Shown here piece after piece: positions 17,963 through 25,480 of a DNA stretch of 35,611 nucleotides. A program made the translations under genes and the position numbers. Numbering within the stretch: position 1 is the stretch's first letter; each line of letters starts with the position of its first letter. Under the pieces are notes generated by a model. The model was given only the letters and a program-made list of their open reading frames with translations, was not told the DNA's origin and did no database searches. The stretch comes from a virus. The stretch is taken from positions 1-35,611 of IMG/VR virus record IMGVR_UViG_3300044638_005334, one strand, 5' to 3'.

Positions 17963-18503
17963 TTATAGTCTAACTTCTCCATGTGTATGCGTTTCACGCG
18001 ATAAGACATTTTCAAATTCATTTTTCTATTTCCTAAACGATCGCAAAACAGTACAAGGAAAGTTTCATAATATTCTTGGTGAACAACACGAGGAATATAT
18101 GACAGACCAGGAGCGATATGAGAATATCGCCTCTTGGGTTCTAACTATCTTGGCTGGATTTGAAAAAGAAAAAGTCACAATTCTAATTGAAGATTATTCT
18201 TTTGGTTCCAAGGGTAGAGTGTTCAATCTTGCCGAAAACTGTGGCATTCTAAAGTACATGTTGTACAAGCAAGAATATAAGTTCTTTACAGTTGCACCAA
18301 CTGTGATAAAGAAATATGCAACTGGTAAAGGTAATGCTACGAAAGAAAAGATGTATGAAGCATTTGTAAAGGATACTTTTGTAGAATTACATAGTATAAT
18401 AAGTCCTACGACGAAACTTGGTTCACCTACTACTGATATTGTTGATGCTTGGTATATTGCAAGATATATGATTGATAAGCAAACTCAACACGAAAAAATA
18501 TGA
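17937..18503 (+). CDS. RuvC-like Holliday junction resolvase family nuclease
   Basis: 188 residues, about the size of RuvC. The RNase H fold has acidic residues in the right places: D9 in TVGIDYSLT, E85 in ILIEDYSFG, and D167/D170 in TTDIVDAWYIA. A YxxxxPTxIKKYATGKGNATKEKM segment is typical of RuvC-like phage resolvases. It probably resolves branched DNA made during replication and recombination before packaging. It overlaps the previous gene by 26 nt. Confidence 0.8.
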   Translation: MTTVTVGIDYSLTSPCVCVSRDKTFSNSFFYFLNDRKTVQGKFHNILGEQHEEYMTDQERYENIASWVLTILAGFEKEKVTILIEDYSFGSKGRVFNLAENCGILKYMLYKQEYKFFTVAPTVIKKYATGKGNATKEKMYEAFVKDTFVELHSIISPTTKLGSPTTDIVDAWYIARYMIDKQTQHEKI

Positions 18504-18513
18504 GGCAACTAAA

Positions 18514-18876
18514 ATGGCAGTAGAATTCGACTCTTGTGACGGTGCATTGTGGCATGTCACACAAGAAAATAATTTTGCTAATGTTGACTCCACAATATTT
18601 TCCTATCAAGACAAACACACAGAACCAGATGAATTGGGTTACAAGTATCATGTCCTAACTTATAAAGAAAACGATTATAACTCTGCTGAAATTTTGTGTG
18701 CGTATATTGGTGATGTGCAGTATTTCATTAACAATCACGCGAAAGCAGGGTATAATGGTATGATGGTCAAGGATAAATCAGTACCTAAAAAGACAATTAA
18801 AAGTATGTTTAAAGCAATCCTTGTAAATTGGCAATTTCCTAATAATACAATTAAACAATTGGTGAAACAAGTATGA
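18514..18876 (+). CDS. Hypothetical protein (120 aa)
   Basis: The start was set at ATG 18514 with a weak GAGG upstream; the longer open frame overlaps the RuvC gene. Mixed alpha/beta sequence with no motif recognised; the C-terminus is basic (KKTIKSMFKAIL). The stop overlaps the next start (ATGA). Function unknown. Confidence 0.65.
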   Translation: MAVEFDSCDGALWHVTQENNFANVDSTIFSYQDKHTEPDELGYKYHVLTYKENDYNSAEILCAYIGDVQYFINNHAKAGYNGMMVKDKSVPKKTIKSMFKAILVNWQFPNNTIKQLVKQV

Positions 18877-19127
18877 TTTTTGACAAAGAAAATTTAAACG
18901 AGTTATTGAGAAATAATGTTGTTACTGTGACCTTTACAAAGGTCAACGGTGAAGAGCGCATCATGAAGTGCACATTGTTGAGCGAGCATATTCCTAATGC
19001 ACCAAAGAATAATGGAACAGTCGTTGCTCGTCAATCTAGTAATGATAATGTGTCTGTGTGGGATCTAGACGCAAATGGATGGCGCTCGTTTAAAGTTAAC
19101 AATGTCAAGTCAGTTTCAATGGGATAA
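18873..19127 (+). CDS. DUF2693 family protein
   Basis: 84 residues. VTVTFTKVNGEERIMKCTLL and VWDLDANGWRSFKVNNVKSV are the family signature strands of DUF2693, a small beta-barrel protein common in T4-like phages. No biochemical role is known. It ends the operon before a structured intergenic region. Confidence 0.78.
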   Translation: MIFDKENLNELLRNNVVTVTFTKVNGEERIMKCTLLSEHIPNAPKNNGTVVARQSSNDNVSVWDLDANGWRSFKVNNVKSVSMG

Positions 19128-19316
19128 TTTACTAAATAACAACACTCGCCTCAACCTTTCGGTGTAGAGGTCATGCGCACGGCGCTGAGTTTTATAGGAT
19201 CCCGCTAGAAAAGTACAATCTAGCACCCATTGCGCAGTGGGGGGAAGATGAACCGAATTTTAATCTAATCGTAATATTTTTGCGCTATATACTGACTCCA
19301 GTTCTGGGAGTCTCCA
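19128..19316 (+). other. Structured intergenic region with late-type motif
   Basis: 189 bp with no gene. It contains the late-type motif TTTACTAAATAACA (19128-19141), then possible stem-loops: CCTC/GAGG with inner ACC/GGT around TTTC, a perfect GCTAGA/TCTAGC hairpin, and CCCA/TGGG around TTGCGCAG. The latter part is AT-rich with CTATATACT near 19283-19291. It could be a leader, a small RNA or a terminator-promoter unit. Confidence 0.4.
19132..19141 (+). promoter_or_regulatory. Late-type promoter motif (CTAAATAA)
   Basis: TACTAAATAACA follows the DUF2693 stop, 180 bp before the phosphoesterase gene. It is nearly identical to the copy at 3539, including the preceding TTTA. Confidence 0.4.
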
Positions 19317-20060
19317 ATGCAATTCAAATCAATCTTTATTTCCGATGTCCATCTAGGATCTCGGGGATGTAAAGCCGATTTGCTATGCGATTTTTTGAAA
19401 AATAACTCAAGCGAAAATCTATATCTCGTCGGTGATATTATTGATGGATGGCGATTGAAAAGAAAATTCTATTGGCTGCAATCACACACTGATGTGATTC
19501 GTAAAATTCTCAAAGCCGCAAAGAACAATACCAAAGTCACCTATGTTGTCGGCAATCACGACGATGCATTTCGCGATCTATTGCCATTCGATATTCATTT
19601 TGGCAACATCGATCTTGTGAATCAATGTCGCCATGAGGGTATCAACGGCAAAACCTATATGGTGATTCACGGCGATCTATTCGATGGTGTATTAAGAACC
19701 AAACTTCAGTGGCTATACCATCTAGGTGACATGCTGTATAATGTTTTGTTGAAATTAAATGTCCTTGTAAGTAAAGTTCGTAACTGGTTTAACATGCCAC
19801 ATTGGAGTTTAAGCCAGTATCTTAAGAACAAAACGAAAGAAGCAGTTTCGTATGTAAACAACTTCGAAGATCTAATTACAGATTATTGCAAAAAGCAAAA
19901 AGCCGATGGCGTAATCTGCGGTCATGTTCATAGAGCAGAGATTAAAACAATCAACGGCATTGAATACATGAACGATGGAGACTGGGTAGAATCCTGCACA
20001 GCATTAGTTGAACATTATGACGGAACATGGGAGATTATAGAATGGCTCGGACGAAAATAG
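19317..20060 (+). CDS. LpxH-like metallophosphoesterase
   Basis: 247 residues. Calcineurin-like motifs in order: D10-V-H12 in ISDVHLG, GD40IIDGW, GNHDD at 79-83, HGDLFDG near 119, and GHVHRA near 200. These are the di-metal ligands of UDP-2,3-diacylglucosamine hydrolase (LpxH) relatives. It overlaps the downstream GT4 gene by 19 nt. LpxH-like plus glycosyltransferase pairs also occur in bacterial genomes, so the two may be a captured envelope-lipid module. The true substrate is not determined; the protein could hydrolyse a lipid-linked or nucleotide-diphosphate intermediate. Confidence 0.8.
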   Translation: MQFKSIFISDVHLGSRGCKADLLCDFLKNNSSENLYLVGDIIDGWRLKRKFYWLQSHTDVIRKILKAAKNNTKVTYVVGNHDDAFRDLLPFDIHFGNIDLVNQCRHEGINGKTYMVIHGDLFDGVLRTKLQWLYHLGDMLYNVLLKLNVLVSKVRNWFNMPHWSLSQYLKNKTKEAVSYVNNFEDLITDYCKKQKADGVICGHVHRAEIKTINGIEYMNDGDWVESCTALVEHYDGTWEIIEWLGRK

Positions 20061-21076
20061 TTCTCATTACAGATGCTTGGGAACCGCAAGTAAATGGTGT
20101 TGTGACCACCTATAAGAACATTATTGCAAATCTGCCTCCTGAAATAACAGTTGATGTTATTCATCCAGGATTATTCAGCAATATCAAAGTGCCATTCTAT
20201 AAAGAAGTGCCGCTTCCATTTTGCAGTTACAAGAAGATGTTTAAAATAATTGAAACGCGAGATGAGCATTGGCATATGCTAGGATATGACACAAAGTACC
20301 ACATTGCCACGGAAGGCATTCTCGGTTTTCAAGCCAAACGAGTTCTTGAGAAACTTGGAATACAGTATACGACTTCTTACCATACGAAGTTCCCAGAGTT
20401 CTTTAATGAGATGTTCGGTGTTCCAGTTTCGTGGACTAAATGGTACTTCAACTGGTTTCATAAGAACGCAAAGTATGTGATGTGTTCCTCTGAATCTAAC
20501 GCGAAAGAAAATTCAAATTGGAACTCAGTTGTTCTTGATAAGGGATATGACTTTCATTTTCGATTCAATGACAAATACAAGGACAACAAAGTTGTTCTAT
20601 TATACGCTGGGCGTGTGAGTAAAGAAAAGAATCTAGATGCATTTTGTGAATTAGATGTTTCTAGTTGCGTTGCGCCATCGGTAGAAGTTATTAAAGTTAT
20701 CGTCGGTGATGGACCATATAGAAAGAAATTGCAAAAGAAATATCCACACATTCGATTTCTTGGATATAAATTCGGTGAAGAGTTGGCAAGATGTTATCAA
20801 CTCGCAGATGTGTTTGTATTTCCAAGTAGAGTAGACACTTATGGAATCGTGATTCTTGAAGCGATGGCATGCGGAACACCAGTAGCTGCTTATCCAGTAA
20901 CAGGACCAATTGATCAAATTCAAAATGGTGTGAATGGGTTCGTTGATGTAGATTTGTCTACTGCTGTTTGTTTCGCCCTCGAAGTTGATCGCGGCTCAAC
21001 TCATCTGAGCGTAAGAGATAAGAACTGGAAAAAGTCGGCGAGCCAATTTGTAGAATATATCTATAAAAATCAATAG
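20042..21076 (+). CDS. GT4 family glycosyltransferase
   Basis: 344 residues from ATG 20042. The N-terminal Rossmann part has LITDAWEPQVNGVVTT, typical of retaining GT4 enzymes. The C-terminal nucleotide-sugar domain has LLYAGRVSKEKNLD, VGDGPYRKKL and the EAMACGTPV loop after FVFPSRVDTYGIVILE (E-x7-E motif). It likely transfers a sugar, possibly mannose-type, to a lipid or glycan. Pairing with the LpxH-like enzyme suggests a membrane-lipid or LPS target and, speculatively, superinfection exclusion by receptor change. Confidence 0.85.
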   Translation: MARTKIVLITDAWEPQVNGVVTTYKNIIANLPPEITVDVIHPGLFSNIKVPFYKEVPLPFCSYKKMFKIIETRDEHWHMLGYDTKYHIATEGILGFQAKRVLEKLGIQYTTSYHTKFPEFFNEMFGVPVSWTKWYFNWFHKNAKYVMCSSESNAKENSNWNSVVLDKGYDFHFRFNDKYKDNKVVLLYAGRVSKEKNLDAFCELDVSSCVAPSVEVIKVIVGDGPYRKKLQKKYPHIRFLGYKFGEELARCYQLADVFVFPSRVDTYGIVILEAMACGTPVAAYPVTGPIDQIQNGVNGFVDVDLSTAVCFALEVDRGSTHLSVRDKNWKKSASQFVEYIYKNQ

Positions 21077-21083
21077 GTTGCAC

Positions 21084-21110
21084 AAGTCATTGATTTTATT
21101 AGAGTTTTTT
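21084..21110 (+). promoter_or_regulatory. Conserved upstream promoter box (copy 1)
   Basis: AAGTCATTGATTTTATTAG followed by AGTTTTTT sits directly upstream of the -35 of the next promoter. Near-identical boxes occur at 21435, 25481, 29209, 34726, 34772 and 34800. It is AT-rich, so an UP-element-like or activator-binding role is possible. Confidence 0.7.
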
Positions 21111-21113
21111 GTG

Positions 21114-21142
21114 TTTACAAATTATAGGTTTTGTAATATAAT
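21114..21142 (+). promoter_or_regulatory. Early-type promoter, leaderless configuration
   Basis: TTTACA (21114-21119), 17-bp spacer, TATAAT (21137-21142). The gene's ATG at 21151 begins 8 nt after the -10, so transcription is expected to start at or next to the ATG. Confidence 0.75.
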
Positions 21143-21150
21143 GGTTGAGT

Positions 21151-21357
21151 ATGAAAACTTATTATGAAGTATACGAAAACGCCATAGTCAACCACCCAAT
21201 TACAGGAGCGCGAGTCAGAGGGAATAAGCAAATTCTCACGACGAAGAACCGCGAGAAGGCACTAGACCTATACCGCAAGAGCGAAAAGACACGCTGGGTC
21301 GAGGAGATCACGACCGATAGCGACGGCTGCGAGACGACCGACATCATCACGGAGTAA
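21151..21357 (+). CDS. Hypothetical early protein (68 aa)
   Basis: 68 residues from ATG 21151; the in-frame TTG at 21145 is likely upstream of the transcription start. A helical, charged protein (REKALDLYRKSEKTRWVEE) with no known motif. It is a single-gene unit: a promoter immediately before it and a strong terminator 6 nt after its stop. There is no SD; the mRNA is predicted to be leaderless. Confidence 0.65.
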   Translation: MKTYYEVYENAIVNHPITGARVRGNKQILTTKNREKALDLYRKSEKTRWVEEITTDSDGCETTDIITE

Positions 21358-21363
21358 TTACCT

Positions 21364-21390
21364 GGGGGACCTTCGGGTCCCCCTTTTTTT
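21364..21390 (+). terminator. Rho-independent terminator with UUCG tetraloop
   Basis: GGGGGACC and GGTCCCCC form an 8-bp perfect stem closed by a TTCG tetraloop and followed by seven T. It is textbook and very stable. Confidence 0.93.
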
Positions 21391-21420
21391 AGACCGCTGC
21401 AATAGGATTGCAGGAGGTCT
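21391..21420 (+). repeat. GCTGCAAT/ATTGCAG hairpin repeat (copy 1)
   Basis: AGACC with GGTCT and CTGCAAT with ATTGCAG form a hairpin just upstream of the promoter box. The related copy at 25439 shares GACCGCTGCAA and TTGCAGGAGGT. A shortened TGCAGGAG version occurs near 34711. Confidence 0.65.
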
Positions 21421-21434
21421 GGAAGGACTTGCGT

Positions 21435-21493
21435 AAGTTATTGATTTTATTAGAATTATTCTTATTTACTTTTTAGCAAGAATAACCGATAAT
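21435..21493 (+). promoter_or_regulatory. Early-type promoter with conserved box, before AAA ATPase
   Basis: Box AAGTTATTGATTTTATTAG from 21435, TTTACT at 21465-21470, 17-bp spacer and GATAAT at 21488-21493. Transcription is expected at about 21500, exactly at the ATG of a mini-ORF. Confidence 0.75.
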
Positions 21494-21499
21494 AGTCTT

Positions 21500-21526
21500 A
21501 TGATGAATAACAAGGTGAATATCTGA
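21500..21526 (+). CDS. Possible leaderless leader peptide (8 aa) before the ATPase
   Basis: ATG at 21500 lies 7 nt after the -10 and opens an 8-codon frame (MMNNKVNI) whose TGA shares its A with the ATG of the ATPase (TGATG). AAGGTG inside the frame could serve as an SD for the ATPase. It may be a coupling or regulatory leader peptide, or simply a chance frame in a short leader. Confidence 0.35.
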   Translation: MMNNKVNI

Positions 21527-22395
21527 TGCCTCGTGGCGTTCCCAAGTCTGGTTTCCGTATGACGCGCAAGCGTCAGGCTGTCAATTTCGCGACTCAGGCT
21601 GTAAAGCCTGTTCGTGTTGAGACCGTCGCCGAGATTGAATCCAAACTCGCCGACCGTTTCGAGGCTCTCGCAATTATGTCAGAGGCGACAGGCAAGGGCA
21701 TCAATCGCTCGCTCATCGTTTCTGGTCCTGCTGGTCTCGGCAAGTCCTTCACGGTCGAAGCCAAGTTGACGGAACTCGAGCAGAAGGGTCATAGCGTGAC
21801 CTATATCAAGGGTTATGTGCGTCCTCTTGCGCTGTACAAGTTGCTGTACGAAACGCGCCATCCGAATTCTGTTCTCGTGTTCGACGACTCGGACTCGGTT
21901 TTCTACGATGATGTCAGCATGAATCTTCTGAAGGGTGCATGTGACTCGACCGAGCGTCGCGTTCTTCACTGGCTGTCAAAGTCCATCGAGAAGGAAGAAG
22001 ATGAGGAAGGCGAGAGCATCCCCGAGAAGTTTGAATTCCAGGGTAGCATCATCTTCATCACCAACTACGATTTCGATGCGATGATTGAGTCGGGCAACAA
22101 GTTGGCTCCGCACTTCCAGGCTCTCGTTTCTCGGTCGCACTATCTTGATCTTGCGATGAAGACGAAGATGGATTATATCGTTCGCATTCGACAGGTTGTC
22201 CGTGGTGGCATGCTGCGTGACCGTGGCTTCAACGCTGCTGAGCAGACGATGATTCTTGAGTTTATCGAGAACAACATGGAGCGGCTGCGTGAGTTGTCGC
22301 TGCGTATGGTTGTCAAGATCTCTGGTCTGTATAAGATGGACAAGAGTAACTGGCAGAAACTCGCGAAGCAGACTTGCTTCCGCAACGCTGCCTAA
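21526..22395 (+). CDS. AAA+ family ATPase
   Basis: 289 residues. Walker A GPAGLGKS at 67-74, Walker B VLVFDDSD at about 116-123, and a sensor-like SIIFITNYD strand. The N-terminus is basic. A helical C-terminal lid follows. Similar phage-encoded single-domain AAA ATPases occur in many T4-like marine and freshwater phages with unknown partners. The codon use looks richer in G/C third positions than that of the structural genes. It probably remodels a protein or nucleic-acid complex early in infection. Confidence 0.82.
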   Translation: MPRGVPKSGFRMTRKRQAVNFATQAVKPVRVETVAEIESKLADRFEALAIMSEATGKGINRSLIVSGPAGLGKSFTVEAKLTELEQKGHSVTYIKGYVRPLALYKLLYETRHPNSVLVFDDSDSVFYDDVSMNLLKGACDSTERRVLHWLSKSIEKEEDEEGESIPEKFEFQGSIIFITNYDFDAMIESGNKLAPHFQALVSRSHYLDLAMKTKMDYIVRIRQVVRGGMLRDRGFNAAEQTMILEFIENNMERLRELSLRMVVKISGLYKMDKSNWQKLAKQTCFRNAA

Positions 22396-22413
22396 TTTTA
22401 GAGGAGAAGAGTG

Positions 22414-22782
22414 ATGAAGAGCAAGAATGTGAAGACCAAGACTTCTAAACCGAAGAAGGTTCAAAAGTTCTTCCAAGGCGACTTGGTGATGATTTCGAAT
22501 CTCCCTTCGTGGATGAGTCATTTTTCTAGTGGTCTGGCGATTGTCATTGGCTCAGCGGCTGATGCGCACTGGCCAAGTCGCGCTGCCCACAAAGAGTATA
22601 CTCTTCATATTATCGAAAAGAAGAACGATTCTTCTTGGTATCCTGAGGAGTGTCTTGAACTCGTCGAGATTGACCGTCTTGACTTGCTGCCTGAGAATCA
22701 CAGAATCTCCAAGTCTCTCCGAGCCAAGAAAGAGCGCGATGAGAATTTGAAGAAGTCGAAGGCGACGGAGGTGAAGCCGTGA
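22414..22782 (+). CDS. Hypothetical protein, possible SH3-like fold (122 aa)
   Basis: The start was set at ATG 22414, 7 nt after a strong GAGGAG; the in-frame GTG at 22411 is too close. After a lysine-rich N-terminus comes FQGDLVMISNLP, GLAIVIGSAAD and YTLHIIE, a beta pattern like small SH3-type barrels. The C-terminus ends EVKP with the next gene's SD and GTG embedded in those codons. Function unknown. Confidence 0.65.
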   Translation: MKSKNVKTKTSKPKKVQKFFQGDLVMISNLPSWMSHFSSGLAIVIGSAADAHWPSRAAHKEYTLHIIEKKNDSSWYPEECLELVEIDRLDLLPENHRISKSLRAKKERDENLKKSKATEVKP

Positions 22783-23153
22783 GCAAACAACCCGAAGCCC
22801 TGCGGTTGGCAGGCGTGTTGGAGGCGTTGAATGACTCCAAGAAGTTGCTCCCGTGCGTCGGCGGTCAAACACTCGGTACTGAAGTCTACCAAATCAGGCT
22901 GTCTGGGGCTGATGCAGGGGAGTTGCTTGAAGCCGCCGACGAACTGCGCCGCCTTCATGCGGTAAACGCAGAACTGTTGGAGGCGTTGAAGTTCGCTTTA
23001 GAAAATGGCTGCCAAACTGTTTATGCCCATGAATCTGATGAGATTGGGAATAGAGGTTGCTGTGACGAACTTTCTTATCGTCCTCATTCCCCCGATTGTT
23101 GGACCGTAAAAGCCCGCGCCGCCATCGCAAAGGCAAAGGAGGTCAAGCCATGA
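22779..23153 (+). CDS. Cassette protein, betaproteobacterial-phage style (124 aa)
   Basis: GTG start 22779 with a perfect GGAGGTGA SD overlapping the upstream gene's C-terminal codons. The centre has ELRRLHAVNAELLEALKFAL and the end ARAAIAKAKEVKP, a pattern familiar from small accessory proteins of Burkholderiales phages and prophages. High G/C at third positions relative to the structural genes suggests acquisition by transfer. Four cysteines (CQTVY, GCCDEL, DCWT) may bind metal. Function unknown. Confidence 0.7.
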   Translation: MSKQPEALRLAGVLEALNDSKKLLPCVGGQTLGTEVYQIRLSGADAGELLEAADELRRLHAVNAELLEALKFALENGCQTVYAHESDEIGNRGCCDELSYRPHSPDCWTVKARAAIAKAKEVKP

Positions 23154-23425
23154 GCGCGAAACTCGACGAAATGTGGGCGGCGCTGGAGGCGTATCAACCC
23201 ACAGCCAACGCTGACGGACACGGTGAATCGTGGCGCGTGATGTGCCGAGAGCGCACAACTGAAGCGACGCGCTGGGCTTACTATGTAGCCGATTACTATG
23301 TAGCCGAAGGGTCGGCGGCAGATGCGGCATGGTATGCGTATTCAGCGTTATTTGTGGCGAGGCATAGGTCGACTGACTACCACGCCCAACGCGCCATCGA
23401 CGCGATCAAGGAGGTGAAGCCGTGA
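23150..23425 (+). CDS. Cassette protein (91 aa)
   Basis: ATG 23150 overlaps the previous stop (ATGA) and has an SD (AAGGAGGT) embedded in the upstream gene's C-terminal codons. The centre is rich in Ala, Tyr and Trp (YYVADYYVAEGSAADAAWYA). It ends AIDAIKEVKP, again coding the next SD and GTG. Same cassette style as its neighbours; function unknown. Confidence 0.65.
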   Translation: MSAKLDEMWAALEAYQPTANADGHGESWRVMCRERTTEATRWAYYVADYYVAEGSAADAAWYAYSALFVARHRSTDYHAQRAIDAIKEVKP

Positions 23426-23487
23426 GCGTACTTGAACGGGTGTTGGCTTGGGTCTGGCGCAGGTTTATGGCGTGGGCATCGAAGTAG
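23422..23487 (+). CDS. Very short cassette ORF or remnant (21 aa)
   Basis: GTG 23422 overlaps the previous TGA and opens a 21-codon frame (MSVLERVLAWVWRRFMAWAS start) ending TAG 23485. Right after it a further AGGTCAAGCCGTGAGC repeats the cassette junction but gives only five codons (MSKQF). This looks like a decayed or truncated cassette end, although an amphipathic W/R-rich peptide could be functional. Confidence 0.35.
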   Translation: MSVLERVLAWVWRRFMAWASK

Positions 23488-23522
23488 GTCAAGCCGTGAG
23501 CAAGCAATTCTAATTATTGCTG

Positions 23523-23551
23523 TTGACAAATTAAATTTGTAAAGGTATAAT
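23523..23551 (+). promoter_or_regulatory. Perfect-consensus sigma70 promoter, leaderless
   Basis: TTGACA (23523-23528), exactly 17 bp, TATAAT (23546-23551). The ATG at 23559 begins 7 nt after the -10. It lacks the conserved upstream box found at the other early promoters. Confidence 0.88.
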
Positions 23552-23558
23552 AGTTTAT

Positions 23559-24659
23559 ATGGCAAAGTACATACCAAAGGTTGTTCCCGAACCCACCTGG
23601 GAAAAGAGCACTAAAACTTGCAGTCAGTTTGATTTGATTCATGCATTTCAGTGGTACAATCACAATAGAGAATCTCGTGATGCTCGCAAGTATCTGATTG
23701 AGTATCTTGTCAAGAGTAATGAGATTACTCCGCTGCAAAAGCAAGCAGCAGATTATCTGAACAATTCTTGGAATATTGTCGATGGCTGGGTGGCGCGATG
23801 CCTTTCTAGGGGCGCGTGTATTGACAGCCGTACACTTGAATCCTTTAAGGAGCGCATGGATGTCTTTCGAGATCGCCTGGACAAGATCGTCGCAGAAAAA
23901 AATCTTGATGTCCCAGTTGTCAACACCAGCAATGTCGTCTCAATCCAAGAGCGAGTCCAATCCAAAGTCGACTTCTTCGTCATGGAACTCGAAGCCAAGT
24001 TCGACGAAGTCTGGCACAGACAATCTGGGGTGGGATTTGTTCCCTACACATGGATGATTGAGAACGAAGTCAAGCCAATGCATGCTTCGAAGATTGCAGA
24101 ATACTTCAAGAAGCGTACTGCTGACTGGATTGAGATTATTGAGTCCAAGGATGAGTATGTAAAAGAATCGTATCCTCGTCCTCGCAAAGAGATGATCGAG
24201 GGCGCGAAGTTCTTTGGTGCGATTGCGACCGATGCTGAGAAGTTGGCATCTAACAAGAGTGCTGCTCGGAAGCCACGCAAGAAGAAGCCAATCTCCTTTG
24301 AGAAGAAGATTAAAAATCTCAAGTTTAAGAAGGACGATATCGACAACAAGTTGGTCTCAATCGATCCTGTAAAGATTGTCGGAGCCGAGAAGTTGTGGAT
24401 TTATAATACCAAAACTCGCAAAATTGGCGTCTATGTAGCCACCGATGCAGCGGGTCTGGATGTAAAGGGTTCAGCCATTCAGAACTATAAATATGGTGAG
24501 TCGGTGAGCAAAACTCTCCGCAAGCCGAAGGATGTTCTGTCCCGAGTCTTGGATGGTGGTAAGATTGTATTGCGTAAGGTGATGAGCGAGATTAATTCCA
24601 AGCCTGTGGAACTGAACGGCAGGATTAACAAAGACACAGTTCTACTTCGAGTGGAGTAA
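23559..24659 (+). CDS. Hypothetical protein (366 aa)
   Basis: 366 residues, predicted leaderless from the consensus promoter. Helical N-terminal two thirds, a basic linker near 235-255 (KSAARKPRKKKPISFEKKIK), and a C-terminal beta region (GAEKLWIYNTKTRKIGVYVA). No catalytic signature is recognised. The basic linker suggests nucleic-acid contact. It is followed immediately by the HExxH gene, likely one operon. Confidence 0.7.
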   Translation: MAKYIPKVVPEPTWEKSTKTCSQFDLIHAFQWYNHNRESRDARKYLIEYLVKSNEITPLQKQAADYLNNSWNIVDGWVARCLSRGACIDSRTLESFKERMDVFRDRLDKIVAEKNLDVPVVNTSNVVSIQERVQSKVDFFVMELEAKFDEVWHRQSGVGFVPYTWMIENEVKPMHASKIAEYFKKRTADWIEIIESKDEYVKESYPRPRKEMIEGAKFFGAIATDAEKLASNKSAARKPRKKKPISFEKKIKNLKFKKDDIDNKLVSIDPVKIVGAEKLWIYNTKTRKIGVYVATDAAGLDVKGSAIQNYKYGESVSKTLRKPKDVLSRVLDGGKIVLRKVMSEINSKPVELNGRINKDTVLLRVE

Positions 24660-24660
24660 A

Positions 24661-25194
24661 ATGGTTGTAGTCACTAGCAATTATCTCAAGAAGTCCGATT
24701 CTGCCATGATTCGGAAGTATTCTAGATTTGTTCTGAATCGATTGGTTCGCCCAGCAATTCAGAAAAGATCTAAAATCACCATCAAGGTTCTTGGTGAGGA
24801 TGAGATGAAAAATGAAGCCGATGCTTTAGATCTAAAGGCATACAAGGCATGGGTCACACATGATGGTCTGGACGAAGAAGGCAACAAGAAGTTTACTGTT
24901 GTCTTGAATCACACACGCATTAATAAATTGGGCAAGAAGCCACAAACAAGATTGAAGAATCTTCTCATTGATCTTGGGCATGAACTGGTGCATGTCAAGC
25001 AATATCTCAACAATGAGTTGTTTGACTATAAGAGCGGTGATGTCCGATTCAAGGGATTGTTCTTTGATGCCTCACATTACATGGACGAAGAAAAGTATTT
25101 TGATTGTCCATGGGAAATCGAAGCCTATGGGCGCGAGTGGGGTTTGTATAGAATCTTTTGTGCGAAATTGAAAGAGGAGCGTTTGAGTAAGTAA
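24661..25194 (+). CDS. HExxH zinc metallopeptidase-like protein
   Basis: 177 residues. GHELVHVKQY contains H107-E108-x-x-H111, with a downstream acidic EIEAYGREW that can give the third ligand. The pattern resembles SprT-like and related phage proteins. It is predicted to bind zinc and may cleave a host or phage protein. There is no signal peptide, so cytoplasmic action is expected. Adjacent to the 366-aa gene by one base. Confidence 0.65.
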   Translation: MVVVTSNYLKKSDSAMIRKYSRFVLNRLVRPAIQKRSKITIKVLGEDEMKNEADALDLKAYKAWVTHDGLDEEGNKKFTVVLNHTRINKLGKKPQTRLKNLLIDLGHELVHVKQYLNNELFDYKSGDVRFKGLFFDASHYMDEEKYFDCPWEIEAYGREWGLYRIFCAKLKEERLSK

Positions 25195-25195
25195 T

Positions 25196-25381
25196 ATGTC
25201 TAGCAAGAAGAAGTATGAGTATCGTGAGAACAAGAACTACAATCGCGATACTGAAGGTCTAAAGCAGCGTCGTCTTAAGGATGAGTCCCGTTGGCGGTTC
25301 AACCCCAACAAAGTGCAAGATGATGCAGAAATGGAAGACGAAGAAGACCTGTTCGATGAGTTTGACAACGACCCCCGATAA
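25196..25381 (+). CDS. Small charged protein (61 aa)
   Basis: 61 residues, starting one base after the previous stop. The N-terminal half is K/R/Y-rich (MSSKKKYEYRENKNYNR), the C-terminal half D/E-rich (DEEDLFDEFDND). It is probably disordered; function unknown. The last gene before a hairpin and promoter module. Confidence 0.6.
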   Translation: MSSKKKYEYRENKNYNRDTEGLKQRRLKDESRWRFNPNKVQDDAEMEDEEDLFDEFDNDPR

Positions 25382-25438
25382 CGGACTCATTGCAGCCGTT
25401 TCCAGGCTGACCCCAACCCAACCTATCCACCTGTAGAG

Positions 25439-25468
25439 GACCGCTGCAAACCGATTGCAGGAGGTTTC
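25439..25468 (+). repeat. GCTGCAA/TTGCAG hairpin repeat (copy 2)
   Basis: GACCGCTGCAA and TTGCAGGAGGTTTC form a hairpin related to the one at 21391, in the same position before a promoter box. The 165-bp gap 25382-25545 holds only this hairpin, a less structured C-rich stretch and the promoter. Confidence 0.6.
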
Positions 25469-25480
25469 AGGGGCACACGC

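Noticed and set aside
21976-22521. Minus-strand 181-codon frame
   Set aside because: Antisense shadow of the AAA ATPase and next gene; composition (His/Leu/Arg-rich) typical of shadow frames.
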